The notes under the pieces were generated by a model, which was given only the letters and a program-made list of their open reading frames with translations, ran no database searches and was not told where the DNA came from. DNA of 64,000 nucleotides from JADHLJ01 sp038146985 (GTDB lineage: Bacteria > Pseudomonadota > Alphaproteobacteria > Thalassobaculales > Thalassobaculaceae): contig JAYQSQ010000010.1 of the NCBI GenBank assembly GCA_038146985.1, forward strand, positions 248,001-312,000, in the 5' to 3' direction. Position 1 is the stretch's first letter. Every line of letters begins with the position of its first letter. This document shows positions 44,057 to 53,096 of the stretch, one piece after another. Both the position numbers and the translations under genes were made by a program.

Positions 44057-45864
44057 GATTTCCGGCCGCGATCCTTGCCGCAACCATCTTGGCCGGTTTC
44101 GCCCCGGCGGCATCCGGGGATCAGCCGGTCAGGGCGGTTCACGCGATCGCGATGCACGGCGCGCCGAAATATTCCGACGGATTTTCCCATTTCTCCTATG
44201 TGAACCCCTTGGCGCCGAAAGGCGGAGACCTCCGGATCGCGCCGGCCGGAACCTTCGATACCCTGAACCCCTACGCGCTCGCTGGGGTGCCGGCGGCAGG
44301 AATCGCCGGTCATGTCTTCGAAAGCCTGCTGACCCGCTCGATGGACGAGCCGTTCACCCTGTACGGGTTGCTGGCGGAGAAGGTCGAGATGCCGGAGGAC
44401 CGGTCCTGGATCACCTTTCACTTGAATCCCGGCGCGCGGTTTCAGAACGGTGCCCCGGTGACGGCGGAGGACGTCATCTTCTCGTGGGGCTTGTTGAAGG
44501 AGAAGGGGTTGGCGAACCAGCGCGGATTCTACCGGCGCGTCGAGGCGGTGGACCGGGTTGGACCCCGCGCCGTCCGGATGCGCTTCGCTGAACCGGTCGA
44601 CCGCGAGATGCCGCTGATCATGGGGCTCATGGCCGTGCTGCCGCGCGATGTCTACCAGGATCTGGACTTCGAGCGCCTCGGCATGACCAAGCCGGTGGGG
44701 AGCGGGCCCTATCGCCTGAGCTTGGTCGATCCCGGACGCTCCGTCACTTTCGAGCGCGATGGGAACTACTGGGGCCGAGATCTCGCGGTGCGGCGGGGCA
44801 GGGATAACGCCGATACGATCCGCTACGACTACTACAGGGACGGCAGCGCGGCGTTCGAGGCCTTCAAGACGGGGGCGGTCTCGGTGCGGTTGGAGCCCGA
44901 CCCCGCGCTCTGGGCGGAGGGCTACGGATTCCCGGCGATGCGCGAGGGCCGGGTGGAGCGGGCGGAGATCCAGCATGGCCGCCCCTCGGGAATGAGCGGT
45001 ATCGCCATGAATACCCGGCGGATGCCGTTCGCCTCCCGCGCGGCGCGGGAGGCGATGATCCTCGCCTTTGATTTCGAATGGGCCAACCGCACGCTGTTCC
45101 ATGGCGCCTATCAGCGCACCCGGTCCTTCTTCGACAACAGCACCCTCGCGGCGGCAGGGCCGATCGGCGCGGCGGAAGAGGCGCTGCTCGGCGCCGATCT
45201 GGCGGAGATCCCGGCCGAGGACCGCCGGCGCGGCTACCGGCCGCCCACATCCGCCGGCACGGCCCGCAATAGGGCCAATTTGCGGCGCGCCCAAGCGCTA
45301 CTCGACGATGCCGGCTTGCCGGTGCGCGACGGGGTGCGGGTGGACCCGGATTCGGGCTGGCCGCTGGAGCTTGAACTGCTGCTCAATGATCCGCGCGATG
45401 AAAGACTGGGGCTGGTCTACGCGGAATCCCTTGCGACACTGGGCATTGCGCTCAAGCTGCGCACGGTGGACGCGGCGCAATACCAGCGGCGCCTGCTGGA
45501 CTTCGATTTCGACATGATCATCCACCGCTGGCCGATGTCGCTGTCGCCGGGCAACGAGCAGGAGCATTTCTGGAGCAGCGCCGCCGCGGACCGGCCCGGC
45601 AGCCGCAACTATCCTGGGATCCGCTCCGCCGCGATCGACCGGGCGATCACAAGGATCACGGCGGCGCGCGGAAGACCGGACTTCGAGACCGCCGTCAGGG
45701 CACTGGACCGTTTGTTGCTTGCCGGGCGATACGTGGTGCCGCTGTTTCACTTGGCCGCCGACCGGCTTGCCTGGCAAGCCGGCTGGCGCCGGCCCGAGAT
45801 CACGCCGCTTTACGGATTTTCCCTCGATACCTTGTGGTGGGATCCGTCGCCAGCGACCCGGTAG
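44053..45864 (+). CDS. Periplasmic oligopeptide-type solute-binding protein (YejA-like)
   Basis: SBP family 5 extracytoplasmic binding protein. The start is TTG at 44053, overlapping the racemase stop (TTGA), because it places a good signal peptide (MRFPAAILAATILAGF, cleavage after AAS-G) right at the start. The frame stays open far upstream but only as a shadow of the racemase gene. HGAPKYSDGFSHFSYVNPLA and APKGGDLRIAP are typical of YejA-type proteins. 603 residues is the expected length. No ABC permease or ATPase gene lies nearby. Confidence 0.85.
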   Translation: MRFPAAILAATILAGFAPAASGDQPVRAVHAIAMHGAPKYSDGFSHFSYVNPLAPKGGDLRIAPAGTFDTLNPYALAGVPAAGIAGHVFESLLTRSMDEPFTLYGLLAEKVEMPEDRSWITFHLNPGARFQNGAPVTAEDVIFSWGLLKEKGLANQRGFYRRVEAVDRVGPRAVRMRFAEPVDREMPLIMGLMAVLPRDVYQDLDFERLGMTKPVGSGPYRLSLVDPGRSVTFERDGNYWGRDLAVRRGRDNADTIRYDYYRDGSAAFEAFKTGAVSVRLEPDPALWAEGYGFPAMREGRVERAEIQHGRPSGMSGIAMNTRRMPFASRAAREAMILAFDFEWANRTLFHGAYQRTRSFFDNSTLAAAGPIGAAEEALLGADLAEIPAEDRRRGYRPPTSAGTARNRANLRRAQALLDDAGLPVRDGVRVDPDSGWPLELELLLNDPRDERLGLVYAESLATLGIALKLRTVDAAQYQRRLLDFDFDMIIHRWPMSLSPGNEQEHFWSSAAADRPGSRNYPGIRSAAIDRAITRITAARGRPDFETAVRALDRLLLAGRYVVPLFHLAADRLAWQAGWRRPEITPLYGFSLDTLWWDPSPATR

Positions 45865-46415
45865 CGGTAGATCCAGGCCGACATCGCGCCCTCGACAATC
45901 CGCACATCCTCGGGCGTCCAGTCCTGGATCGCGAAATTGTTGGCGATCACCACGGTGCCGTCGCGCGCCTCGCGGTCGAGTTTGCGGGCGAGCCGGCGCA
46001 TCGCCCCGATCATCAGGTAGCAGAAGATCAGATCGGCATCGTCCAACGGCATGCGCAGGAAATTGCCGTAGCGGATTTCCAGGTTGGGCCGGCGCTGAAT
46101 CATCTGGCGGGCTTTGCAGAACAGCCAGGGCAGGGGAGACAGCTCGATGCCGATCACCGTCGCGTCCGGATAACGCGCGGCCAGCGCGAAGACCAAGCGC
46201 CCCCAGCCGCAGCCGAGATCGTAGGCGACTTTCGGTGCCGCGCCGCGCGGGATCATCTCGAACATCACCGGCACGGCCAGACGATGCGTCGGCATCGGCG
46301 GGACGCCGGTGATCAGCGTGAAGACGAGGATCGACAGGCCGCCAAGCAGCATCAGCACCAGGACCACGGCGTCGCCGCCCGGCAATGCCGCTATTTTTTC
46401 GATGAATTCGAGCAT
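45810..46415 (-). CDS. Membrane-anchored class I methyltransferase-like protein
   Basis: A 201-residue protein with one N-terminal transmembrane segment (VVLVLMLLGGLSILVFTLIT) followed by a SAM-binding core: VAYDLGCGWGRLVFALAARY (motif I), VIGIELSP and DDADLIFCYLM. It resembles small membrane-bound methyltransferases. It converges with the solute-binding-protein gene, sharing 55 bases at their 3' ends, which both frames use as conserved coding sequence. Confidence 0.78.
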   Translation of the reverse strand: MLEFIEKIAALPGGDAVVLVLMLLGGLSILVFTLITGVPPMPTHRLAVPVMFEMIPRGAAPKVAYDLGCGWGRLVFALAARYPDATVIGIELSPLPWLFCKARQMIQRRPNLEIRYGNFLRMPLDDADLIFCYLMIGAMRRLARKLDREARDGTVVIANNFAIQDWTPEDVRIVEGAMSAWIYRYRVAGDGSHHKVSRENP

Positions 46416-46536
46416 GAAATCCGCAATCGTGGTAAGCCAACTCCCAACCGGCGCGCCGCCGGTCTATAGCAACATTCCCGCCGATGCGCGAACCGCCGAA
46501 AGCCGCGGGCACGCGAGAAAGGTCAATTTCCCGCCA

Positions 46537-47775
46537 ATGTCGCTTTCCGAAAAGCTCACGGGGCTCAGCCTGCGCGACAACGGTCCGATCGCGCTTGTTT
46601 CCTTCGGCCATGCCGCGACCCATTGGATCGGCTCGACCTTTTATGTTCTGCTGCCGTTTCTCGCGTTGAGCCTCGGGCTGGGCTATGCCGAGACCGGGTT
46701 GCTGGTCAGCGTTATCCATACCGGCTCGCTGGTGGCCAATTTCGGCAGTGGCCCCCTGGTCGACATGACCGGCCGGCGGGTGTTTTTCCAGGTTCTGTCG
46801 GTCGCCGTGGGCGCGCTGGCCCTCGCGGGACTGGGAGGCTTCGGGGCCGAATCCGGCTTCTCCTCCATGGCGTGGCTGATCTGCATGGTCGCCATTATGG
46901 GGATGACGGCGAATCTGTGGCACCCGCCCGCCCTGTCCTATCTTTCCGAGCGCTATCCACGGACGCGGGGATATGCGTTTTCCATCCACGCGCTGGGCGC
47001 CAGCCTTGGTGACACGGTAGCGCCGCTTTGCGCCGGTTTGCTGCTGCTGAGCCTGGATTGGCGGGAGACGGCGGTGGCTGCGGCAATTCCCGCGCTGTGC
47101 ATCGCCGCGCTGATCGCGGTCACCATCGGGCCGGGCGCGCGCCGGGCGGTCGGCGGCGCAAGCAAGCAGGGCCTCGGCCTCCTGGCGTATTTCGGCAATC
47201 TCCGGGATGTCTTGCGCAACCGCGTGATCCTGTCGATCTGCGTCATGGCGGGGTTGCGAAGTATGACCCAAAGCGGTCTGACGGTCTTCCTGCCGCTTTA
47301 TCTGGTCAACGTCTTGGGAGCCGGTCCGGCGGTGCTGGGCGCCACCCTCGCGGCCCTGCAGGCGGGCGGCCTGATCGCGACGCCGGTCGCCGGCATCTGG
47401 TCTGACCGGGTGGGCCGGCGGCCGGTGGTGATGGCCGGGCTTACCGCGTCGACGGTGATCATCTGCTCGCTCGGTTTCCTTGGCGGGGGCCTGTTGTTCA
47501 TCGCCGGCATCTCGCTGCTCGGCTTCGCGCTTTTCGCGATCCGCCCGGTGGTGCAGAGCTGGATGATGGACATGACACCGCCGTCGATGACCGGCTCGGC
47601 GACCAGTCTGATGTTCGGCACCCAGAGCTGTTTCAACATCGCCATGCCGGTGATCGGCGGCATCGTCGCGGATCTGTTCGGATTGACGGCGGTGTTTTAT
47701 TTGCTCGGGGTGACGATGCTGGCGAGCAATCTGGTTGTCTTCCTGCTGCCGAAGGAAACCGGCCGGACGGCCTGA
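46537..47775 (+). CDS. MFS transporter
   Basis: Major facilitator of 412 residues with about 12 hydrophobic segments. The start at 46537 (MSLSEKLTGLSLRDNGPIAL) is chosen; the longer open frame is not membrane-like. The loop 2-3 MFS signature is GPLVDMTGRRVF and the equivalent after TM8 is GIWSDRVGRRPVVMAG. FGHAATHWIGSTFYVLLPFLA in TM1 is of the fosmidomycin-resistance/FSR type of MFS (resemblance only). Substrate not known. Confidence 0.87.
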   Translation: MSLSEKLTGLSLRDNGPIALVSFGHAATHWIGSTFYVLLPFLALSLGLGYAETGLLVSVIHTGSLVANFGSGPLVDMTGRRVFFQVLSVAVGALALAGLGGFGAESGFSSMAWLICMVAIMGMTANLWHPPALSYLSERYPRTRGYAFSIHALGASLGDTVAPLCAGLLLLSLDWRETAVAAAIPALCIAALIAVTIGPGARRAVGGASKQGLGLLAYFGNLRDVLRNRVILSICVMAGLRSMTQSGLTVFLPLYLVNVLGAGPAVLGATLAALQAGGLIATPVAGIWSDRVGRRPVVMAGLTASTVIICSLGFLGGGLLFIAGISLLGFALFAIRPVVQSWMMDMTPPSMTGSATSLMFGTQSCFNIAMPVIGGIVADLFGLTAVFYLLGVTMLASNLVVFLLPKETGRTA

Positions 47776-47785
47776 GAGAGCGAGG

Positions 47786-49084
47786 CTATCCCTTGGGCGC
47801 CGAACGCGGCGTCAGGATCGCCCGCGACAGCTGTTCCGGTGCGATCGTCGCGCCGGTCTGGTCGGCGCCGATCAGCACCGTGCCCTGCAACCGCGCCCCG
47901 GAAAAGTCCGCGTCGCGGAGTTTCGCGTCATCCAGGCGGGCACCGGTCAGATCCGTGCCCCGCAGCTTGGCGCCGGTGAGATTGGCGGGCCAGAGCCGTC
48001 CCGTCGCCTGGCCGCTCTGTTCACGGATTTCGACGGCGGAGATCGTGGCGCCATTTAGCTTGGCGCCGGACAGATCGGCGCCGGCCAGATTCACGCCGCC
48101 GAGATCGGCATCCCGCAGGTCCGCGTTCCGGAGAATGGCGCCGGCCAGGTCCGCCATGACCAGTCCGGCGCGCCGCAGCACGGCGCCCTCGAGAATCGCC
48201 TCGCGCAGATCGGCGCCGGCGAGATTGGCGTCGGAAAAGTCGACATTCGACAGATCGACCTTGGCGAGCTGTGCCCGGTTGCCGCCGCGGCCCTGCTCGC
48301 GCACCCAGAGTTCATGCTCGGCGACGATCTGACGGACCGTGCGGGACCGGTCGCCGGCGCCGGAGATCAGATGCGCGCCGGTCAGATCCGCCATCGACAG
48401 ATCGACATTGTCCAGCGACGCGCCCTGCAGGTCCGCCCCGCGAAGGCTGGTATTCTTGAGGGTCGCCCCGCTGAGGTTGGCGCCGGTGAGCTTCGCGCCA
48501 ATGATCATCGCATCCGTCAGATTGGCGCCGGACAGATCGGCGCCGACCAGGTTCGCGCCTTCGAGCACCACGCCGGTAAGATTGGCCCCGCACATCAGGG
48601 TCTTTTCCATATTGGCGCCGACCAGGCTAGACCGGGTGAGGTTGGTGCCCGACAGATTGGCGTGCTCCATCTCGATCTCGTCCATGTTGGAGCGCATGAG
48701 ATTCGAGCGAATCTGCATCGCCTCGCCGCCGGGATTGTCGCTGATCAGTGCGCCGCCCCGCAGATCGGCTTCCTTCATGTTGGCGCCCGCCAGGTTGGCG
48801 GCACGGATCGAGGCGCCGCGCAATTCGGCGCGCATCAGGTTCGCTTCCTTGAGTTCGGCGCCGTCCAGATTGGCGCAGAAAAGATCGGCGTAGCTCAGAT
48901 CCGCGTGGTTGAGCTTGCTGTTCGCCAGATTGGCGCCGGACAGCCGTGCCGATTGCAGATTGACCCGGGTCAGCTGGAAGCCGGCCAGATTTAGGCCGGA
49001 AAGATCGGCACGCGCGCCGCCGGGCCGGCGTTTCAGCCATTCCTCGTGCCGCGCGATGACGTCGAGAATTTCTTCCGCGGTCAT
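47786..49084 (-). CDS. Pentapeptide-repeat protein 1, two-module architecture
   Basis: A 432-residue right-handed beta-helix protein made almost wholly of A(D/N)LxG repeats. A short non-repeat cap with HEEWLKR (residues 13-19) starts the protein. A second cap of the same type, HELWVREQGRGG (257-268), splits it into two repeat blocks (~22-240, ~270-425). Breaks occur at ~116-135 and at GQATGRLWPANL (359-369). There is no signal peptide or membrane segment. The paralogue at 49744 has the same plan. Function is unknown; characterised pentapeptide-repeat proteins include gyrase-protecting DNA mimics, but nothing here shows that. Confidence 0.85.
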   Translation of the reverse strand: MTAEEILDVIARHEEWLKRRPGGARADLSGLNLAGFQLTRVNLQSARLSGANLANSKLNHADLSYADLFCANLDGAELKEANLMRAELRGASIRAANLAGANMKEADLRGGALISDNPGGEAMQIRSNLMRSNMDEIEMEHANLSGTNLTRSSLVGANMEKTLMCGANLTGVVLEGANLVGADLSGANLTDAMIIGAKLTGANLSGATLKNTSLRGADLQGASLDNVDLSMADLTGAHLISGAGDRSRTVRQIVAEHELWVREQGRGGNRAQLAKVDLSNVDFSDANLAGADLREAILEGAVLRRAGLVMADLAGAILRNADLRDADLGGVNLAGADLSGAKLNGATISAVEIREQSGQATGRLWPANLTGAKLRGTDLTGARLDDAKLRDADFSGARLQGTVLIGADQTGATIAPEQLSRAILTPRSAPKG

Positions 49085-49129
49085 GCCAGGAAACTCTCGA
49101 CGTGGTGCATCCCGGCGATCGGGACGGAT

Positions 49130-49480
49130 CTAGGACCAGCCATCGACGACCACCCTGAAGATGCTGCATGGGCTCGGATGGTCGGAATAGTACTGGCGGT
49201 CGATACGGACCTGCCATTCCAGTTCCTCGCATCGCGCCGCGAGATCGAGAAAGCCCCTGGTCTCCCCGATATTCTCAACAGTGATGTCCAGTTCCTCCAA
49301 GGTCGTGTCGCGCAAAGGCTCGCCGTTGGTTGCCTTGAGGGAGTAGGCAACGAAGCCGCCCCCGGGGAGGCCGGATGCATCACCCTTGTTGCCGTTGACA
49401 TCCGAGACTACCTGGGTGCGCAACGCGTGCAACTGCCCGCTGATCCAGGACAGGGTCTCGACTCGGCCGGGCTTGGTCAT
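49130..49480 (-). CDS. Small unknown protein between two pentapeptide-repeat genes
   Basis: A soluble 116-residue protein with no family recognised; MTKPGRVETLSWISGQLHAL is a predicted helix and QYYSDHPSPCSIFRVVVD ends it. The start at ATG 49480 is the safest. The frame remains open upstream and a TTG at 49663 would give 177 residues with a disordered, Arg-rich N-terminus. It lies 45 bases before the 432-residue repeat protein gene and after its paralogue, so it probably belongs to one three-gene unit. Confidence 0.6.
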   Translation of the reverse strand: MTKPGRVETLSWISGQLHALRTQVVSDVNGNKGDASGLPGGGFVAYSLKATNGEPLRDTTLEELDITVENIGETRGFLDLAARCEELEWQVRIDRQYYSDHPSPCSIFRVVVDGWS

Positions 49481-49743
49481 TGCGCGCCGCCCGAAACCGC
49501 CGCGCTCAATCCGACGCTGTGACAGCCGAGGGTCTTCAATACGCTCTTCGGTCTGGATCGTGGTCGCGCGGTTCCCGATCCCGGTGTCATCGGGACCGGT
49601 CGTGACAAAAGGGCGCGGCCGGCCGGCGGACTTGAACGGAGTACCAAGGTCGCGTTTCTCCAATGGTTGTCCGTAAAGACATGGTATGCAGCAGGGCGAT
49701 ATGGGGTCAATCGCAACCAGCCCGGGCCAGGATAGCCCCGTAT

Positions 49744-50946
49744 CTATGATTCCTCTCCGGTTATCGCAACATCCAACTGGTCCATCTGGAATGACGCGTC
49801 GGTAAGATTGCATCCGGTAATGTCGGCATTCTTCAGATTTGCGCCGCTCAGGTCCGCGTGTCCCAGATTCGCCGACCGCAGATCCGCGCCGGTCAGATTG
49901 GCATTCATCAGTTTGGTCGAGGAAAGATTGGACGGCCAAAGCCGCCCGGTCGGCTGACCTTTCGAGTCCTTGAGATTCACCGGGCCGATCTGCGCCCCGG
50001 CCAGATTCGCCTCCGTCAGGTCGGCGCCGCTGAAATTGATCCCTTCGAGGGTCGAACCCTGCAGGTTCGCGCCCTGCAAGTTGGTCTTCGAGAGATCGGA
50101 CATCACCAAAAGTACGTTGGACAGATTGGCGCCGCTGAGATTCGCGCCGCAAAGGTCCGCGCCCGACAGGTTGACAGACGAAAGATCGATAAAGGACAGA
50201 TCGGCGTTGCGAAGCGCCGCCCGCTGGCCCAGCCGCCCGTCCTCGCGGATCCAGATGTAGTGGCTGTTGAGAACGTCCCGGATTTCCTGGGGCAGGGCGT
50301 CCTCATTGCGGACCATGTTGGCGCCGGTCAGGTTGGCGGCCGACATGTCGCAGCCATCGAGATTCGCGCCCGACAGATTGGCGTCCTGGAGATTGGCGCC
50401 CGCCAGATCGGCATCCGCCAGGATGCATCCGGACAGGTCGGCGCCGCTCAGATCGGCGTTCCGCAGATTGACGCTGGTAAGGTTCGCGCCCGCGAGCTGA
50501 GCGCCGGCCAGCTTGATGTTCTGCATTGAGGCGTTGGAAAGTTTGGCGCCGTTCTGGTTGGTCGTCGGGCCGTCCCTTGTGCCCTCGTCGTCCTCGCTGC
50601 CGAACATCAGCGAGCCGCCGCGAAGATCGGCGCCGGTGAGGTCGGCGCCGGCGAGGTTGACGTGTCTCAGATCCGCGCCACGCAGATCGGCGTTCTGCAT
50701 ATTGGCGGACTTGAGATCGGCGCCGTCAAGCACGGCGCAGAACAGGTCCGAATTGGAAAGATCGCTGCCGGTGAAGATCGCCCGGCTGAGATCGGCGCCG
50801 GAAAGCTTGGCGGATTTCAGATTGGACTTGGTGAGAGTGAACCCTTGCAGATTGGCGCGCGAAAGGTTCGCCCGGGTGCCGCCCTGGCCCCGGCGTAGCC
50901 ACTTCTCGTGTTCGTCGAGAATCTGAACGATCTCTTGCGGCGTCAC
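49744..50946 (-). CDS. Pentapeptide-repeat protein 2, two-module architecture
   Basis: A 400-residue paralogue of the protein at 47786, same overall plan. N-terminal cap with HEKWLRR (13-19), repeats, an acidic insert GSEDDEGTRDGPTTNQNG (116-133), then repeats. The second cap HYIWIREDGRLG (229-240) is followed by repeats and the conserved break GQPTGRLWPSNL (330-341). Caps and breaks sit at matching positions in both proteins. The start ATG at 50946 begins MTPQEIVQILDEH, like MTAEEILDVIARH in the paralogue. It is the first gene of the presumed unit. Confidence 0.85.
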   Translation of the reverse strand: MTPQEIVQILDEHEKWLRRGQGGTRANLSRANLQGFTLTKSNLKSAKLSGADLSRAIFTGSDLSNSDLFCAVLDGADLKSANMQNADLRGADLRHVNLAGADLTGADLRGGSLMFGSEDDEGTRDGPTTNQNGAKLSNASMQNIKLAGAQLAGANLTSVNLRNADLSGADLSGCILADADLAGANLQDANLSGANLDGCDMSAANLTGANMVRNEDALPQEIRDVLNSHYIWIREDGRLGQRAALRNADLSFIDLSSVNLSGADLCGANLSGANLSNVLLVMSDLSKTNLQGANLQGSTLEGINFSGADLTEANLAGAQIGPVNLKDSKGQPTGRLWPSNLSSTKLMNANLTGADLRSANLGHADLSGANLKNADITGCNLTDASFQMDQLDVAITGEES

Positions 50947-51150
50947 GACGTGACATCCTCTCCGTGGAAAACACTGGAATCGATCGGCAATTTTCCCCGG
51001 TGCGCCGATCCGCTGGGGCGCGAGGATACTATGTGAACGGTCCGAGGCAAATAGCGCTTCTTTGAGGGGGCGGGCGCGCGGCCCGTCGTTTCGAACCGGC
51101 GGTTGGGTCGCGGTGGCTGAATCCAGGGCCGGGACCAGCCGTGTGGCCGG

Positions 51151-52002
51151 CTAGATCGTGTCCTGCATCGAAGTACGATGCACCAGACGGCGCTCGCTCG
51201 CATAATCGTAGGGGGTGGAGCGATGCATGGTGCACCGGTTGTCCCAAATCACCACATCGTCCTTCAGCCACTTGTGGGCGTATCTGAAGTCCGGATGGTT
51301 CGCCGCCTCGTTGATCTCCCTGATCAGCGCCCGGCCATCCTCCCAATTCATCCCGACGATCGAGGCCGCGTGCTGGCCGAGATAGATCGCCTTGCGCCCG
51401 GTAACCGTATGGGGAACGACGACCGGACGGCGGTTCACCGGGGCGTTGCGCCGCTCTTCCTCGGGCCATTTGTAGTTGGGATTGGTGTCGGAAACGGACC
51501 AAACCAGATCGTGCTCGGCCTCAAGGGTTTCAAGGAAGCGCTGGCGGGCGTCCGGAAGGGCATCGAAGGCGAGCACGGCGTTCGTGAACTCGGTATCGCC
51601 GCCGGCGCTCGGCACCTCGATCCCATGGAGCATGGTGAAGGAGGTTCGCGGCCGGCCCCAGGAGCCGTCGATATGCCAGACCGACGAGGTCGGGTCCGGA
51701 TTCTCACTGATCAGGCTGCCGTCCTTCGCGATATTGGTGATCACGAAGATCTCGGGATTGCGGCCGTCGTGGTATCCGGACTGATAGTGCGGCGGCAGCG
51801 GGCCGAAGGCACGGCTGAGCGCGATCTGCTGTTCCGGTCGCAGCGGGCAGTCACGGAACACCAGCACCTGACGGTCGAGAATCGCTTCCATCAGCGGCGC
51901 CATCCGATCATTGTCCAGCGGGCGGTCGGGTTCGAAACCGGTCACCTCCGCCCCGAGGGGACCGTCGATTGTGCGCACCGAAAACTCGATCGAGGCGGTC
52001 AT
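51151..52002 (-). CDS. TauD/TfdA-type Fe(II)/2-oxoglutarate dioxygenase
   Basis: Non-heme iron dioxygenase, 283 residues. The iron triad is visible: SSVWHIDGSWG (His-x-Asp) and the C-terminal IWDNRCTMHRSTPYDY (distal His), with RRLVHRTSM supplying the 2-oxoglutarate-binding Arg. The N-terminus (EFSVRTIDGPLGAEVTGFEP) is the TauD opening. Such enzymes release sulfite from taurine or cleave aryloxyacetates; the true substrate is open. No taurine transporter genes are adjacent. Confidence 0.9.
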   Translation of the reverse strand: MTASIEFSVRTIDGPLGAEVTGFEPDRPLDNDRMAPLMEAILDRQVLVFRDCPLRPEQQIALSRAFGPLPPHYQSGYHDGRNPEIFVITNIAKDGSLISENPDPTSSVWHIDGSWGRPRTSFTMLHGIEVPSAGGDTEFTNAVLAFDALPDARQRFLETLEAEHDLVWSVSDTNPNYKWPEEERRNAPVNRRPVVVPHTVTGRKAIYLGQHAASIVGMNWEDGRALIREINEAANHPDFRYAHKWLKDDVVIWDNRCTMHRSTPYDYASERRLVHRTSMQDTI

Positions 52003-52102
52003 GCCGGTACTCCTCCCGCATCCCGTGGGTGAAAGGCGGGTTAGTCTAGCGTGTTCGGGGCGATTGCTACAGGGACAGCACGGGAGAGACGCGGCAAGCG
52101 GA

Positions 52103-52130
52103 AACGCCGCCGGCTTGCGTCGGCGGCGTT
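52103..52130 (-). terminator. Hairpin terminator downstream of the OmpA lipoprotein gene
   Basis: AACGCCGCCG (52103-52112) and CGGCGGCGTT (52121-52130) pair perfectly over ten bases with an eight-base loop. On the minus strand it is followed by TTTCC. It lies about 50 bases past the OmpA-family stop. The T-run is short, so termination efficiency is uncertain. Confidence 0.5.
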
Positions 52131-52181
52131 CCTGATCTTGCGGCGTTACGGACTCGCATCATGCGGGCCCGCTCGCGCGGT

Positions 52182-53096
52182 CTAGTCGAGACGGATTTCG
52201 ACGCGCCGGTTCTCCTGCTCGCGCACGCCGTCGGGCGTCGGCACTCGAGGATCGGTTTCACCACGGCCACTGGTTTCGATGGCGCGGGTCTGAATGCCGC
52301 GTTGCTCCAGATAAGCCCGCACCGAGACGGCACGGCGCTCGGAGAGTTTCTGGTTATAGGCCTGGGAGCCCGCCCGGTCGGCATGACCGATCAGGCTGAC
52401 GACCTTGCCCTTCAGCTTTCCGAAGGCGTCCACGACCCGATCCAGAATGCCGGCGGAATCGTTCCGGATGTCGGTCTTGTCGAAGTCGAAGAACACCAGG
52501 TAGTCGCGGGCCGGCGGCTCAACCGCGGCGGTCGCCGGCGCGGGAGCGGGTGCCGTCGCCGCCGCGGGCGCCGGAGCGGGCTTGAGCGCATCCTGCAGCC
52601 CGGCCAGGCTCGTCTCGAAACCCGACCAGCAATAGGCAATGCGTTCGGTCTGCCAGTTCTCTTCCTGCTCCTCGGCCCAGCATTCGAAGAAGGTCTGGGC
52701 GCGTGACGCCAAGGCGGGCGCTTTCTCGCGGCCGCCGTCGGCGAAGGCCTTGCGGAGATCGGCCAATCCCTGATTGAAACGCGGGACCGCGCCAGCGGGA
52801 AGTTGCCAATGCTGCAGCGGCGACAGGTCGGGTGTGCTGTCTCCGGCCGCTTGCTTGGCCTTCGCCGCGTGGAAACCCGCATCGCGCCAGTCGTACTCGA
52901 CATCGCGCTCGTAGACCGCGAAGGAAAGGTAATCCTCGCGCAGCGCGTTGTTGAAGGCGTTCTGAGCTGTCTTGCCCTTGGCGGCGGCAATGTCGCGATC
53001 TGCCGTGAAGGCACCCATGCCAAGGTTGGTTTCCGCACAACCGGCCAACGCGACCATCGCGCCGGCGCCGATCAAGGCGGCAGAGAGGGATTTCAT
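52182..53096 (-). CDS. OmpA-family outer-membrane lipoprotein
   Basis: Lipoprotein with signal peptide and lipobox LAGC at residues 17-20, then a helical periplasmic region, an Ala/Pro-rich linker (PAPAPAAATAPAPA) and a C-terminal OmpA-like peptidoglycan-binding domain. The OmpA domain shows YLVFFDFDKTDIRND, SLIGHADRAGS and NQKLSERRAVSVRAYLEQRG, with the diaminopimelate-binding Asp/Arg context. It anchors the outer membrane to the cell wall. 304 residues. A strong hairpin follows the gene. Confidence 0.9.
   Translation of the reverse strand: MKSLSAALIGAGAMVALAGCAETNLGMGAFTADRDIAAAKGKTAQNAFNNALREDYLSFAVYERDVEYDWRDAGFHAAKAKQAAGDSTPDLSPLQHWQLPAGAVPRFNQGLADLRKAFADGGREKAPALASRAQTFFECWAEEQEENWQTERIAYCWSGFETSLAGLQDALKPAPAPAAATAPAPAPATAAVEPPARDYLVFFDFDKTDIRNDSAGILDRVVDAFGKLKGKVVSLIGHADRAGSQAYNQKLSERRAVSVRAYLEQRGIQTRAIETSGRGETDPRVPTPDGVREQENRRVEIRLD

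Noticed and set aside
43954..47271. Very long open frames on the minus strand (43954-45294 and 45298-47271)
   Set aside because: They are antisense to the solute-binding-protein and MFS genes, lack family motifs and are rich in Arg/Gly/His as expected from GC-rich shadows.
47786..50946. Regular short repeats in the DNA (about 15-base period, GCGCCGG-CAGATCGGC-like) that look like a repeat array or CRISPR
   Set aside because: The period is exactly that of pentapeptide codons, the repeats vary at third and variable positions, and both genes are open over 400 codons. This is protein repeat structure, not an array.
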